A stretch of 64,000 bases of DNA from Gloeopeniophorella convolvens (Eukaryota; Basidiomycota; Agaricomycetes; Russulales). The notes beneath the pieces are model-generated. The model was not told the DNA's origin. It was given only the letters and a program-made list of their open reading frames with translations, and made no database searches. Each line of letters starts with the position of its first letter. The first letter of the stretch is position 1. Positions 12,532 to 25,008 of the stretch are shown one piece after another. The position numbers were made by a program, and so were the translations under genes. Location of the stretch: the NCBI GenBank assembly GCA_022496205.1, contig WTXD01000002.1:310001-374000 (forward strand), read 5' to 3'.

Positions 12532-13157
12532 ATGTCCCTTGCTGCAGCCTCAGAAGCGCGAAAGGCGCGTTTACTTGCACTGCGGAAGAAGAGAGCCGGC
12601 GAGGAGGCCGAGGAGAACCTGTCCGTCCTCTCCGTGTCTTGGCACTAACTGTGCTCACGCTTTTCATATAGCGAGGATGCACCGGAATCAGTTTTGACCA
12701 ACCGGAACTTCGACCCACAGACGCGCACGCTGCGCAAGCGTCAGGGAGATGAAGAAATGGAGGACACTGTCGAACAGAACGTGCGGGGCTTGGCCGAACA
12801 AATCATTGCGGAGGACGAGGCGAAAAGAGCTCAAGATCTTGTACGTCTGTACTTTACTTGGATGGTCTATAACCTTATCACATGTGCTCAGGATCTCCTC
12901 AACATTGCGCCAAAACGGCCCAACTGGGATCTCAAACGAGAGATGGAGAGGAAGGTGGCAAAGTTAGAAAGACAGACGCAACAGGCAATCCACACACTGA
13001 TTCGTACGTCGAGCATGCGCCGTTCTTCCTCGTGCTCAATCACATTATGCTAGGGCAACGGCTTGCGGCGCAGAAGGGCCAGTCAGACGATCTCGTGGGA
13101 GCCATGCAGGCAGCCGCTAATGCTGAAAATGACCCGCCTTCTGACGACGATGACTGA
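12532..13157 (+). CDS. cwf18: Pre-mRNA splicing factor Cwf18 / CCDC12 homologue
   Basis: Four exons (introns 12621-12671, 12841-12891 and 13004-13053) encode 157 aa. The start MSLAAASEARKARLLALRKK and the block LTNRNFDPQTRTLRKR are the hallmarks of Cwf18/CCDC12. They are followed by NIAPKRPNWDLKREMERKV and a short coiled coil ERQTQQAIHTLIRQRL, with an acidic end DDDD. The family is a small component of the Prp19-associated activated spliceosome (NineTeen-related complex) in the nucleus. Length and order match the family. The spliced frame closes exactly at the TGA at 13155-13157. Confidence 0.92.
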
Positions 13158-13357
13158 GGCTAGGCTGTGCGGACATCATGATTCTTATTGTGCTCCTTGT
13201 TCCTCCCGCGCCCTGTTCCGCGACATGCTGACCAAAGGCGCCGAGCAGGGTATAACATTACATTTCATCAAATACTACACTGTCCACCGCAAATATCCAA
13301 TCCATCTAGCGCGCTATCCCAACCCTGTACCCAAGTAATTCGTATCCAGCTCCAAGC

Positions 13358-14295
13358 CTATGCAACGTGACGAGAATTTAACATCTGAATGATGCGCTGG
13401 TCTTCCGCGTGTCTGGAATCCTGACCTCGTCTTGGCGCGCGTGGATCATAATACTGGGGTGCAACTGCCATCTGCAAAGAAGGCAACGCTGTCGACGAAT
13501 CCGTCGGACGCGAAGTCGAAGTCTGATTCGAGGCGCTGGGGCTCGCCGGGCCGCGGTTGTAAGGTGGCGGCGACGAAGGCGGTGATGCTGGCAAACCCGC
13601 GTCTGAGTTTCTTGACCTGGCCTTCCCACTCCTATACATCCCGACTGGCACCTTTACCCCGCGCAGAACGGGATCTTGGTCGATAGTCGGAATCTGCTGC
13701 AAGTCCGCGTACGTGAAATATGCCGTCAGGTGCCATTTCCGGGGCTTGGTCTCTGGAGTTTCGAGAACCCATGCTGAGTATGCTTGCTTGACAAGACCCA
13801 AAGGGTGCTGCTCGCTCCGGTCATAATGCGATAATGCTGGGGAAGTCGGGCCGCTTCTCGATATCCCGTCAACGAATCGAAAATTCCCCGAGGACCTACG
13901 GGAAGTCAGGATTCAGGTGCGAGCTGTCGGTCACGCCAGTGCTGACCGTGAAGCGTGATCGTTTGCACGTGCATCATCTGATGGTAGCTTTTCGTCGTAG
14001 AATAGGTACGGCTAAAAGGCTGTCAGCTTTACCGAAGGCAACACAGAAGCCACTGACTCACCTCGCGCATGCGGGACTGACTCCACACGCGCCCATCTGT
14101 CCATCTCTTCAGACCCAAGTCATCGTCGCTTTCTTCCCAGACAAAGATGGCCCCCGAGGTGATGAACATGGACCGCTCAACCTCGTTGAGGCGTCGGGTG
14201 ACGGGCCGGAGGATGCCTTGTCGTACAGCCTCGAAAACGGTGTGCGCGTCGCGCGCATCACGAACATGAAGGCGAGTATGTGTAGGTCGCTGCAT
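13358..14295 (-). CDS. Gti1/Pac2 (WOPR) family transcription factor
   Basis: The start MQRPTHTRLHVRDARDAHTV fits the family N-terminus. It is followed by FEAVRQGILRPVTRRL, ITSGAIFVWEE and LKRWTDGRVWSQSRMRE, which is WOPR-a. After an intron comes PYLFYDEKLP. After another intron comes the WOPR-b part LGLVKQAYSAWV, KPRKWHLTAYFTYADL and VPVGMYRSGKARSRN. The tail is proline/serine rich. WOPR proteins (Wor1, Pac2, Ryp1) bind DNA and switch development, morphology or mating. The open frame continues upstream to 14550, but family members start at the MQRPTH-like position, so I chose that ATG. The protein is short, about 280 aa, as in the Pac2/Gti1 branch. A 1.37-kb region without a supported gene lies upstream. 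Confidence 0.9.
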
Positions 14296-15661
14296 GAGAT
14301 GAGCTGAAGAGCTGAATGTAGGAAGCGTCCCACCGTTGCAGCATGGCCTTTTAAGCTGCGGGAAGTACCGTTTCCATGGCTTGAGAATCTCGTACTTCGT
14401 GAGATGAACCACACATTGGTGAGCGAACGCTGCGGGCTTGGGAGCGATAAGGTGCGGTCTTCCACTGCGGGTTTCCACTGAGTCACCCGGAACGGCGTAG
14501 AAAATTCGGCCGTGTACTGAACTAGTGATCTCCGGTCGGTTGGTCCCCACTCACCCGCAGAATAGACATGGTCCTGCTTTCGGGGCGGCTTCCGAAGTTC
14601 ATTCAGATTATGTTTTGGTTTTCATGTCGCCCGTTCAATTCCGGCATCACGCCACCCTATGAAATGGCGGGAGCAGAAGGGCGCCTCGTCGGCGGACACA
14701 AGTGTATACCTCACTGAGGATGACATAAAAGACAAGACCTTCGCCAACTTCGCGTTCTCATCCCGGGTCTTTCTTGGTAGAAGCAGAGAAATAAGGCAAC
14801 TGCACACTATTTCAGAAGAACGAGCCAAGGGAACTTTTGCGCGAGTCAGGCCCTGCTCCCTGGACGGATAGATAACCGTGAGTTTACTGCTTTTCTCACT
14901 TCGAAGCCCTCGACCCGATTGTATCTAGGTGCATCCAGCGTTTAATGGTCCCATGAAGAAGACCGCCTCGGCTAATCCCGGTAGAACGAGATTTGATTGA
15001 TCAGGCCTGGGCTAAAAATTGCCATTCGCGTGCTGCGCTCTATTTGCGTCTTGCACAGGATGATGATGGGCAGCATCCGCAGAGTACGTGCATGTCGTGT
15101 TAGAGGAGCCTCGAGGCGATATGGCCGCGCGAGAAAGAGGACGAGGCGGTGCATGGATGGGTGAGAGAACGGAGGCTCTATACGTCACACGGAGGAGAAT
15201 GGGCCCGCTGACATTGGTATGCCACCAAGTCGGGCTTGCGGGGCTTGTGAATCGGGCCTTTATCTGGGCCGGGTGCGGCGATTGACTTGGCGGTGACTTC
15301 ACGTTCCCACCTGAAGCGAACTGGCTTGTCGACGTTGAGTCTGATCGAACAAGGTTTCCCCCCGTGCCTGTACAGTGGTCGGAGTTTTCACAACGGCTGG
15401 TTCCTGAAAGTCTATTCTATATGCGAGTTCACGGCGGGCAAGAACTAGGGCGTGCGGCGAACCCTGTGAGTCACGCTGGGCAGTGCTCCCCACTCGGAGG
15501 AAAAGTGGACTTTAGCGTGAGCTGCACGAGAATGGGAACGAGTGCCCGTGGGAAATCATCGCCCAAACCGGTGATCCCCAGACAGCTCCCGGTCACAGCG
15601 CCGGCAGCCGCTTGGCCACACAACACACTCACGTCGCCTCTGCCCATGTCCCTTATTCCAA
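14296..15661. promoter_or_regulatory. Long intergenic region between divergent WOPR and elongin A genes
   Basis: No coding frame here has splice sites or a recognisable domain. Short frames such as the one from 14659 to 14871 look like chance. Regulators of the WOPR family often have long upstream regions, so much of this may be control sequence or 5' untranslated leader. I see no repeat. Confidence 0.4.
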
Positions 15662-16846
15662 ATGTCCTCGGACTCCACCAAACCGCACAGAACCATTCCT
15701 TCTCTTGTACACTACTGCCGCCGAGGTTAGCTTCTCCACTCTGTACGCCGTCGGCCCGTATTCATCCTATCTCCCAGTCGCAGCCGCTCATGTCGATGGT
15801 GAGCACCCTCGTACACCAGCAAAGGCCCCTCTCACCCCGCAGCAGCCTTCGAGAGTCTGGGCGACGGCGTCTCCTTTACTCTAGTACAGCCCATCCTGGA
15901 GGCCTGCTCCGCCGATACCCTGCAACGGCTCGAAGATGCCTCTCCAGTCAGCGTTCCATGCTCAGGTCACCATACGTCATTGACGCGTCCATCTAGCATC
16001 TAAAGAAAGATACGAATGGTAGATACCGCCGTTATTGCCTGCCAGCCGACTTGCTCAGCTATGCTAGATCTGTGGCAGCTGCACTTTTACAGGGAGTTCG
16101 TGGTTGTGGCGGACGCATACACCTCCGGTGATCTGCCTGTTCCCGAATCATGGCGCGGTCTATTCTTTGTGGGTCGCTCTTCCCTAATATATGCCCCAAT
16201 CTCACGTATTTCTAGCACCACCGAGCCGAGAAGGAAAGAAAATACCAAGAGATCAGTGCTCGCTTGAAGAGCCAGCGGCTCGAAGAGGAGGAACGCAAGA
16301 AACAGAAGGAAATCAAGCTCACTGACCGTGTTCCACCGATGAAGCGGGCGCGCCCATGTGAGTGCGAGTGGCGCGACGTTTACCGCCTCCGCTAACATTC
16401 ACACCTGCGCTCCAGGGGGTGCTACTCAGCAGAAGAGTCTGTTCCAGAAGACGCGTAGCGAGGCTTCCAAGGTACAGAGAGCGATGTTTGAACCGCGTAT
16501 GCGACCCCCCATGCCAACCGTTCCGGCGAAACGTCCGCTCGTCCAAGAGCCAGATGCAGTGCCATCATCCCGTGCCTCGGGCACCCGGGTAGTTGTTCGA
16601 CCTATACCCCAGCGACGACCCTCACCCGTATCCTCGACACCTTCCAAATTAGGACTGACCGACCATACTCACAATCCGCCGCCTAAACCGCAGAACCCCC
16701 CACCCCTGCCACCCGCTGCTCGGGTACCTCAACCTTCTGTCGATGCCAAGAAAGATCCCGCGCGTTCCCTCTTCATGCCGAAACACCGTGCTCATTCCCA
16801 ACTAACCGGTCGCTTGGTTCCATCCCGTGCGTCCTCGACGAAATAG
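15662..16846 (+). CDS. ELA1: Elongin A (RNA polymerase II elongation factor / ubiquitin ligase subunit)
   Basis: The start MSSDSTKPHRTIPSLVHYCR matches the elongin A opening. Splicing through a 21-nt micro-exon (about 15778-15798) gives RVAAAHVD and then ESLGDGVSFTLVQPILEACS, the BC-box-like region that contacts elongin C. Later exons give LWQLHFYREFVVVADAY and ESWRGLFF, typical of the domain, then a charged helix (AEKERKYQEISARLKSQRLE). The C-terminal half is proline-rich and disordered. Elongin A helps clear stalled polymerase II, including as part of a Cul3-based ligase in yeast. The micro-exon could be 3 nt different at its downstream acceptor (CAG repeated). Confidence 0.88.
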
Positions 16847-17584
16847 CCGTTCTTCAAGGATCTTTTTGTTCACACCTTGCACGACACCTACATCCACGTC
16901 CTTGTACTATTTCATCTCTGCATCCGTGTGCCTTGTGGCCGCGTCCCACAGACTTGGGGAAATTATTACTTTCTGGGGGCATTGTAGCAGTATCTCTAGA
17001 TAATTCTGTTATCACCATCATACTTTCTGTCCTGCTCTCTCTCACATCTCATTCGGGTTTCTCTGCACGTTGTGGGTGATAACACTGTACTTCATGCTCT
17101 CCTCCCGCGTCTTGAGCGGCGATGTGCTTATTAATTTCATATCAATTTACCGGAAGTGCACGACTCAATACACCTTCCCGCACTCATCATTCAGCATGAG
17201 GCGTGGACTTGGACTTCATCCGTGAGTATTAGCCTCGGGCTTCCGGATGGGCTCCAGAAGCGCTGAGAATAAAAGTACGATTCCGCTCTCTTCGAGCAGT
17301 GGAGCGACGACACGCTTCGCGCTCATGTTCGCATATGGAGCGCTGTGTATCAACAGCTCCGCAGATGCCAGATGGGGAAGGAATGCGCTGAATATATATC
17401 CTTGCTAATATTGCTACTGTAACAGGAGGTCTACATGCGGGTCATGAATGCTCGGAACGCAGAACGTAACATAGATGTGCGACGGGTGAATGCGAGTATG
17501 GGTAGTGAGTACGGGTGAGTGCAGATGGGTCCCGGTCGGAGTATCCGGAGAGGGTACGTGAGGGAAATAGACAGGTCATCGTGT
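16847..17584. other. Intergenic region between convergent elongin A and GID7
   Basis: These 740 bp separate two stop codons. They should hold both 3' untranslated regions. I find no frame with supporting splice sites, no RNA gene and no repeat. Confidence 0.5.
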
Positions 17585-20500
17585 TCACAAGCTTCGCGGC
17601 GCAGAACCATCCTCGGTCCAGGGCTCTCTGCTCTTGCCTTTGCCTTTCCCACTGGGCTCGCCATCGTGGTTCTGGTCAGCGGTGCCTCGGTAGGCCAGGC
17701 GCGACGAGGCCGCACCGCCTGGGCAGCTCCCCGATGGTTCCCACAGGCGTATGCTACAATCGTCTGAGCACGACGCGAACATCTGCATGTTTCGGGGGTT
17801 CCATGCGACGGAATTCACGCTGCCATTACCGTGGCCGGCCAGAACGTCGAGAAGTATACCACGGTCTCGGTGCCATACATACACGTTGCCGTCTTTTCGG
17901 AGAACGAGAACGGCCAGCGTGGGATGATGGGTGAAGGCGCAGTCAGTAAGTTGACATGGAAGGAGAAGACCAGGAGCCACGCACCTTCGCTGCCGCTGAC
18001 AACGAAATTGCCGTCCACACCGCCAAAACAGCTGCGAATTATGTGCTGTCCCTGCCGCTGACCTGTGTACTTGCGTGTAAGGCGCCCCGTGGATAAGTCC
18101 CACAGGTGGATTTCCTAGTTCACACGGATCGCCCATGCGTCAGAATCGAGCGCAGGTCAGGGGGGAGAAGCGTGCCATACATCCGGTGCGTGATTGACGA
18201 GTGCGTATCGAGAATCACTTGAGATTTTCACGCTTGTCAGTTGTCCTCCCAACGCAACGGAGCTGGGAATCCATGGTCAGTAAGCGCGGGCTCATGTACT
18301 CAGTGCAATGCCGGTGAAATGGGCTCACAGCTCTGGTTGCTTGGTGGCCAAGTCGTACACAATCATAAGGTGCTCTGGCGCCCGGGAGGCACCGGGAGTC
18401 GGATTATTGCCACCGTTTCTACTTGCAGTAGGCGCTGAGTCGCCCCTCGGCGTTGGTAGCGTAGAATCCTTTGCTGACCCGCCAACGGCGACCAGACGTG
18501 TGAAATCGGGAGTAACCGCAAGATCCGTTATCCGGATGGGTGTGATGCCCCAGGAATCACGTTGCTTCCCGTCGGAACCCTACATAGAGGTGGGGAAGAA
18601 AATATATCAGACATAAGCGGTGTTCACAAAGCAGGCAGGAGGACGCGTACCCAGAGATTGATCTTACGATCTTGTGAACCAGAGATGAACCCCGAGCCAT
18701 CAGGTACCCAGGCCAGTGCTGACACTGTCTCCGTATGCGCATCGATGGTTCGGATACAGATGCCGGTCTGCAGGCAATATCTGAATGGGTCAATTCAGCG
18801 CTCATGCGATACCACACACCTCGGTATTCCACATCTTGATGAATTGTTCGCAAGACGATAACAGTATAGTGTCGTCGAGCGACCAAGCAAGACAGCCGAC
18901 AGGGAACGGGTGGTCTTGCAGATGTAGGTGTATTGATACATCAGGCGTCTGTGCAGGCTGAGCTCCCGAACGTGCATGAGTGCCATGAGAAGTTGAGAAT
19001 AAGGTAACACATACCCCAACAGACCAGATGATTACACTCTGGTCCTTGCTCGCAGTCGCGAGGAACTTCCCACTATGACTCCATTCCAAACTCCAAACCT
19101 CGTCTGTATGAACTTCCAGAACCGTGGAGGTAACGCGTGGAAATAGATCAGTGTCGCATGCGTGGTCTGCGTATAGGGAGAAGTGTTGGGATGTTAAAGG
19201 GGCGTTATGATATATGCACTGAGAGATCTGGTGTAATCGTGCTTGGTCCAATAACGTGACGAAGCGCCGGGGAGGTATCATCAAGGAAGAAGGAATATAA
19301 CCTGTGAACCCAACACGTTAGTGGGATGAGATGTAGACGCGAAATGAACGAACTTTGAAGGTCGACTAATAACCGCCGTCTTGACGAGCCATGGGCACCA
19401 TCCCACCCAGCTCGTTGCCTGAGATCTGCGGCATCTGAGCACATGATCAAGCTAATGTGGGAATAAATACAAAATTAAGTGGCGCGCGAAGAAATGAAAG
19501 TTGCGACGGACCTCGAGAGCGGGTGTAGATGCTCTGGTTCTATGTGGAGCGGCGCGAGTTCGTTCCGCAACACGTGCAATGCCATCGCTGTCCTGCCTGC
19601 TTCCAAGTATTCCAAATACTTCTGCCTGCTGATGAGGAACTTCGCCTCCTGTGACATGAAGGATGATGAGAGTATGGACCACAAAAAACACACACAACAT
19701 GACATACCCAAAGACCATCATCATCAGCAACACTCAGGTGCTCCAGTGCAGCCTCGGCCTCGCTCCATGCGCCGTCCAGGATACATTGGCGGAACTCTGC
19801 AACGCGTGGTGTTTCCATGACATACCCTGACTCCGCCTCGAGGGTTGCCGCGGATTCGCTACAAGCACTCATGCTTAGTGCGCCATGGCCTCAGAGTAGA
19901 GTGGCAAGTACACACATGTAACCAATGTCTCTCAGGCTCTGTATGACCAATCGAATATATTCCTCCCGGTCGATGTACGAGTCGTCGTATATCGTTGAGC
20001 CAGGCAGCTCAACCCTGGTTAATGGGGTTCTGGCACGTTTGGACGATCCGTTGACGGGGCTGCCATGGCCGTTAACGTGCCCGTTTGCCTTGGGTAAGGG
20101 AGATACTGATGAGGAGCTTGCTTGAGGATGTAAGTCGGGAGATGTGGGGTTTGATTCATAGTCGCGTTGGGGAAGACGCATCGAAATAGTATCTCCGGTG
20201 GGGAGGTTGTGCTCGAATGCCAGAGGTCGTAGTTGGCTTGAAGGGCCGATATCTACGCTTGGGCCGATGCTTTCAAGCCTTTGTCTCTTGCGCACTCGCT
20301 CGCGGTCCAAATCTGATGGACGGGATGTCGAGATGACAATGTCAAAGCGAGGTTAGGTAACAAAAATAGAGGACGCACAAGGCCGGGCTTCTAGAGGGTA
20401 CGAGAGCGACTCAATCCTAGTCTCTCCGTCAAGCTCTGACCTCAAGCGAGTTGCTGGAACGAGTGGGCTGGTGCTTGGAGTATGCGATCTCCCGGATGGA

Positions 20501-20656
20501 GAGACGTTGGCCGATACAGAGCCTGACGCACTCTCAAGCTGAGTTGAGGAGTGGGAGCTACGACGGTGGGGGACTGTGTCCCGAGCAGGGGGTGTTGGTG
20601 AATGTAGGGGATCAATTGTGACAACGTGCGGATCCGTTAGGACTAGAAACTAGCAT
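17585..20656 (-). CDS. GID7: GID/CTLH E3 ligase subunit Gid7 / WDR26 (LisH-CTLH-WD40)
   Basis: The N-terminus is serine/proline rich. It is followed by a LisH helix pair (EYIRLVIQSLRDIGY, ESAATLEAESG) and a CTLH segment (VAEFRQCILDGAWSEAEAAL). Next come EAKFLISRQKYLEYLEAGRT and WD repeats such as HTDEVWSLEWSHSGKFLATA, IHLHLQDHPFPVGCLAWS and GSVNSVAWNPRNMQMFAS. WDR26/Gid7 is the scaffold and supramolecular assembly factor of the GID/CTLH ubiquitin ligase that controls metabolic enzymes. For the start I propose a 37-nt first exon from ATG 20656 spliced to the exon beginning LPHRRSSHSS; otherwise the long serine-rich exon has no ATG. A shorter form could start near 20310. Many introns are present, and the tail after the last WD repeat is GKGKGKSREP. 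Confidence 0.88.
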
Positions 20657-21319
20657 GCACGGTTGGGATGTAGAGGATGATGATCTATGTAGCAGCAGAG
20701 GGCTGGGGACTGAAAGGGAGCGATGGGCTTTGGACAAGGTCAAACTCGAGGCAATAAGCAACCCGACCGTACCGACCGCCGTACTGTCGCGTGTTGGTTC
20801 GCACGATGTTGTACGTCGCCCAAAATCCCGAGCATCTTCGCCCACGATAACGCATCAATTACATATGGTCGGGTCGATTATACGTCTAATAGATCTACCA
20901 GGCTGCGAGGCAGTAGACCCAGGGCTCTCAGACCTCAGCGATGGCACACCCAAATGAGGACAGGCTTCGACATCCGACAAGGACATGGGAAGAGGATATG
21001 CGGCAGTCACACTGAATGGATTATACCACACCCTATGATACAATGAAAGGACAGTATACATCTTCCAAATGCACTCTCATTCACACCCGAATCGTATCGT
21101 ACAGGACTGGCCCTGCGCTCGAGGGGAGTACAGGGCCACCAATGGGTGTGGCTCGGCGCCAACAACGTCGAACCCAGTGATCCGAGGGGGCTGCCCACGT
21201 GCCCGGCATGTGATGCGACGCGACGCGATTGCCTCGGGAAATGCCGTGTTTTCTCATCAGTGGGCTGAGCTTCACTCTCTTGCCTTCTCCACTGCCCCGT
21301 CGAGTCACTCGTCCATATA
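20657..21319. promoter_or_regulatory. Divergent promoter region between GID7 and HOP1
   Basis: These 660 bp lie between two start codons. Short frames on both strands lack splice signals and domain matches. I see no TATA box that is well placed. Confidence 0.4.
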
Positions 21320-24300
21320 ATGCAGGCCCAAGTAACAAAGCCACAGGAGGTAACGTTGTAATTTGCAAGATCAAGATAGAATCTCATCTCCACCCAGCTC
21401 GCTGTGACAGCTGCCCAAAGTCTCCAGACAGTTCAAACCTTGCTGAGAGCAGGTATGGGGTGTATCACGTATTTGAGGTTCTGTAAAATCACTTTATACC
21501 ATCATCTAAACTTACGCGAACCATTTTCTCTAGAGACTTGCTACCAGAAGACAATTTTGAATCCAGTAAGCTTGTACCATGTGGCTATATGCGCTCAAAC
21601 TTAGCACATCGCTCTCCCCGAGGCCTTCTCGCGTCCTCAAACGACGGTTCTATCTCTTCGGATAATGGACCGGGAATGCTTTCCCCCGCTCATAGCGGTA
21701 CCTTTTCTCGTTCTGCAAACGGATTCGCTGTCACGACTATCACCCGAGGATGGTCTGAGGAAGCTGATAAGCTCTTGGACTACCTCGTGAGCCTATATCG
21801 TACCTGGAAACCGTCATAATTATGACTCTACTGACTCTTTAGGAGTACGGTATATTTGATGCTGTTGAAAAACAGTACCTTCGGAGCTTCATATTCGCGA
21901 TATACTTAGTCAGTAAACTCGGAGCCCCTCTACGTTTCGACGCTAACTTGAGAACACAAGGACCCGGAGGACCCCAACAAGTACGTCCGCACATACTCTG
22001 GATACATTCAAGCCCATCTGATGGTCAACAGCATCGTAGAGGCCTATACCTTTAACTTCGAGGTAGTTTCCAAGCATTCCGCTCGCACCGGTCTTGATAG
22101 CTTGTCCAAACCAGTACCGCCGTATCCCTGGTACCGACGTCGTCGTCCCAATAATGTCTCTTGGCGAGGACATGAATAGACTATCCCTCGGAGGTGGAGC
22201 GTTCCCTAAGGACCCGGTCCTGCTTGCGAGCGCCGAGGGACGTCCTCCTACATTCAAGGACGTAAAGAAGAGTTTGAAGGTACTGCGGATGCTGATGTAT
22301 GCGTGCAAGATCCCAAATAATAATACTCTTCAGACGTTGATCAAGACACTCATCCAAGCCATAACTCAGATGGACGCTCTTCCGAGTATCATGCATTCTC
22401 ATTCAACCCGTTTGCTAGTATTGATGATACTCTGGCTTACAGAACGCAGGTACGCTACGTACAAGGCATTCTACTATCCGCATACCCCAGAATCGTACGA
22501 GCCGCCGAGCTTCCGCCCTGGGGATTCAGAGGCCGACCGTTTCTTCTTCTCCACACACACAAAGGACGAAATACCTGAGAAATGGAGTGTCGGAAAGCTC
22601 GAGACCGGCTGGCACGGGTGAGCCTCGAGCACCTCTCATACACGCAGAGTTGAACATCCTCAAGGGTGAATGTGCATGTCGCGTCGGTCTCCGCATACAT
22701 TCCACCCTCGGAAGCTGACAGCATCGCACTGACGGGTGCCTGTAGCATCGGGACTCTCAGTGCCTCATGGAGACAAGCGCAGATTGACGCTCAGGAGCGC
22801 GATGCCCGGGAGCGTGTCGTGGTCTGGGACGCCGAGAAGATGGGCCGCTTAGATTCCCTGGATGTGGATGCGGAGTGTGAAGACGACCCGGAGTTTGCGC
22901 AGATGTCTCCCAATGACTCTGGGATCTGTCTTGAGGGGTGGAATCCCATTGGTTTCAGAACAGAGGAAGGGAATATCATTCCTTATCCTGCGCAGAAAAC
23001 TAGACCCGCGTCGCAAGAGATGGACGTCGACTTGGTGGACGTTGACAATGCAGGACATACACAGGAGCTGTTGTTTAACGGCCGTCTTGAGAGCGTCCCC
23101 GACTCTGTGCAACTTCTGGTGCGTCGCGTCGCCCCTTCCGAACTTATAAAGGTCTCAACGTTCTTTCAGAATATTGACACTAGCATGCGCAGCAATAGCC
23201 TCCCGCCCACGCAGAAGCTCCCCACATCTGACACTCTATCAACGTCCTCTGGGAGCGGGAATGGGTGTGCTTCTCTGACTCTCAACCCCTCCCGTGGCAT
23301 GGCGTCGCAAGTGTTCGACTGCTCTCTTCCTCCATCTGACATACCCACGCAAGAGTTCTCCATGACGAGCGTCACCACAGGTAGCGACATTGACACACAG
23401 TTGATCATGGACCTCATAAATGAGAGGGCTGGTCGCGGGATGGACAGGGAGACTGCAGACGACATCCTGAGTGTGTAGTGGCCTTATTCCTTGATTCACT
23501 GATGACCCATGGTTCCGATCTAGATACAGATACACAAGTGATACCCTCTAGCGCCAGAAGCGATGCTATCGAGTCGTTCACTACCGAACCCATGCGCGAC
23601 GACATCCAATCGAGCCAGGACGTTACCCCAGAAGATAGAGGAAAAGCACCGCATGACGTTGCCGAAGGCATGCTGGACTGTGACTGTCGTGTCTCGGTAA
23701 TGTTTCAATTGTTCTTCCAAACGGCTCTCTCATGTGTCTTGGATAGGTGGACGAGGAGTGTATCTTGTGTGAAGGCGGTTGTAAGAAATGGTATCACATC
23801 TGGTACGTAGGCCGATGTTCTTGAGCGGAGTTCGACTCACCACTGGGATAATGGCAGGTGTATGGGGTGCGTTGATCATCCAGTCACCTCTGGGGGCTCT
23901 AGTGATCTTACGGTCCACAGATACCACTCTGCCCGCGATAAACGACTGCCGAAGGTGTTTGTTTGCTTCCATTGCAGCCTCAGAAACGACCAGAACTGGG
24001 AGATCATCAAAGTTCAGAACTGGTATGAAGAACTGCTCGGAAACTTCAGTCGTCTGGCCCTTTTCCGGTGGGTCGTCATCTAGTAATGTCACTCACGAAT
24101 ATATGACACGGGCCACAGACGGGCAATTAAGATAGCTGAGGCTCATAAACCCGAGTCGTCCAGCGCCTTCACGAAATTAATCGGTGCGTAGGGCCCCAGA
24201 GCGCACCCATTGCTGGGGTTGAGGAGACTGAGTAGGGTGTGAGCCTATCGTTGCGGCGCAGCTGTTCAAGCGCCTCGAAGTTGAAGGTGCGGAATTCCGA

Positions 24301-25008
24301 CACAATGTGGCTGCCTGCGATGCTTGAAGTGTTCTGACGTGACCCCAGGTTTCGTGGCGCCTCAACTGAATGGTGATGGGATTGCCCTCCTCGACCCAAA
24401 ACGCGGGAAGAAGAACGGCAAGAGCAAGGTCAAGCAGCAGGTGGCAGCAAAGCAGAGATACGTATTCGTAGCAGCCTCGAAACGCGGACAAAAGTATCGC
24501 GATTACTTCAATTCAAACAGCGCCGTGCAACTCAGGGTCATGGGAATGGAAGATGCTGTGGTATGTGCTTCGTTTCTTTGCCCCAGCAGTCCGGCTGCAG
24601 TGACCTCCCCCCTCCTCTGGCCGTCGTGATGTGATGGTCGCGGTGCACAGGGTATCTGACAACGACTCTGTCCATAGAATGGAGCATCCTCCAGACGGGC
24701 CACCCGTGCCCGACAGGACGCCCCCCAGCCCGGAAAAATAAGGCGCGTGTTTTTACACCCAGTTGTCGCGTCGAAGAATGCTCAACGAGATCTGATTGGT
24801 CGTTGCCAACAGCCTAGACCCCGCCCGCCCAGAATCTCCAATGCGGGAAGACAGCCGAACGGCCGCCGCTGTCACCCCGACCTGCACGAGCAACGACCTG
24901 AAGCGCAAGGCCAAGAAGCTCGAGACTGCGGCAGAAGTCAACAGGGAACTCAGCGCCCGGAAGAAAATAAAGATATCTGTCGTCCCGGCGGTCAATTTGT
25001 ACGAATGA
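21320..25008 (+). CDS. HOP1: Meiotic HORMA-domain protein Hop1 with PHD finger and winged helix
   Basis: The start MQAQVTKPQE splices to LAVTAAQSLQTVQTLLRAG. HORMA features follow: GMGCITYLRDLLPEDNFE, DPEDPNKYVRTYSGYIQ, EAYTFNFE, then RRYATYKAFYYPHTPESYEP and WSVGKLETGWHG. The middle part (about 22675-23478) is disordered and rich in S, T, D and P. The C-terminal module is a PHD-like finger (CDCRVS, then EECILCEGGCKKWYHIWC, and FVCFHC) followed by a helical/winged-helix segment (LALFRRAIKIAEAHK, AAQLFKRLEVEGF). Hop1 loads on meiotic chromosome axes and promotes interhomolog recombination through Mek1. The last exon, a charged coiled coil ending SVVPAVNLYE, is plausible, but I could not fix the junction between about 24560 and 24812. 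Confidence 0.9.

Noticed and set aside
14600..14660. Possible tRNA T-loop (GTTCAATTCC)
   Set aside because: The 5-bp T stem does not pair and no A box lies upstream at the right distance.
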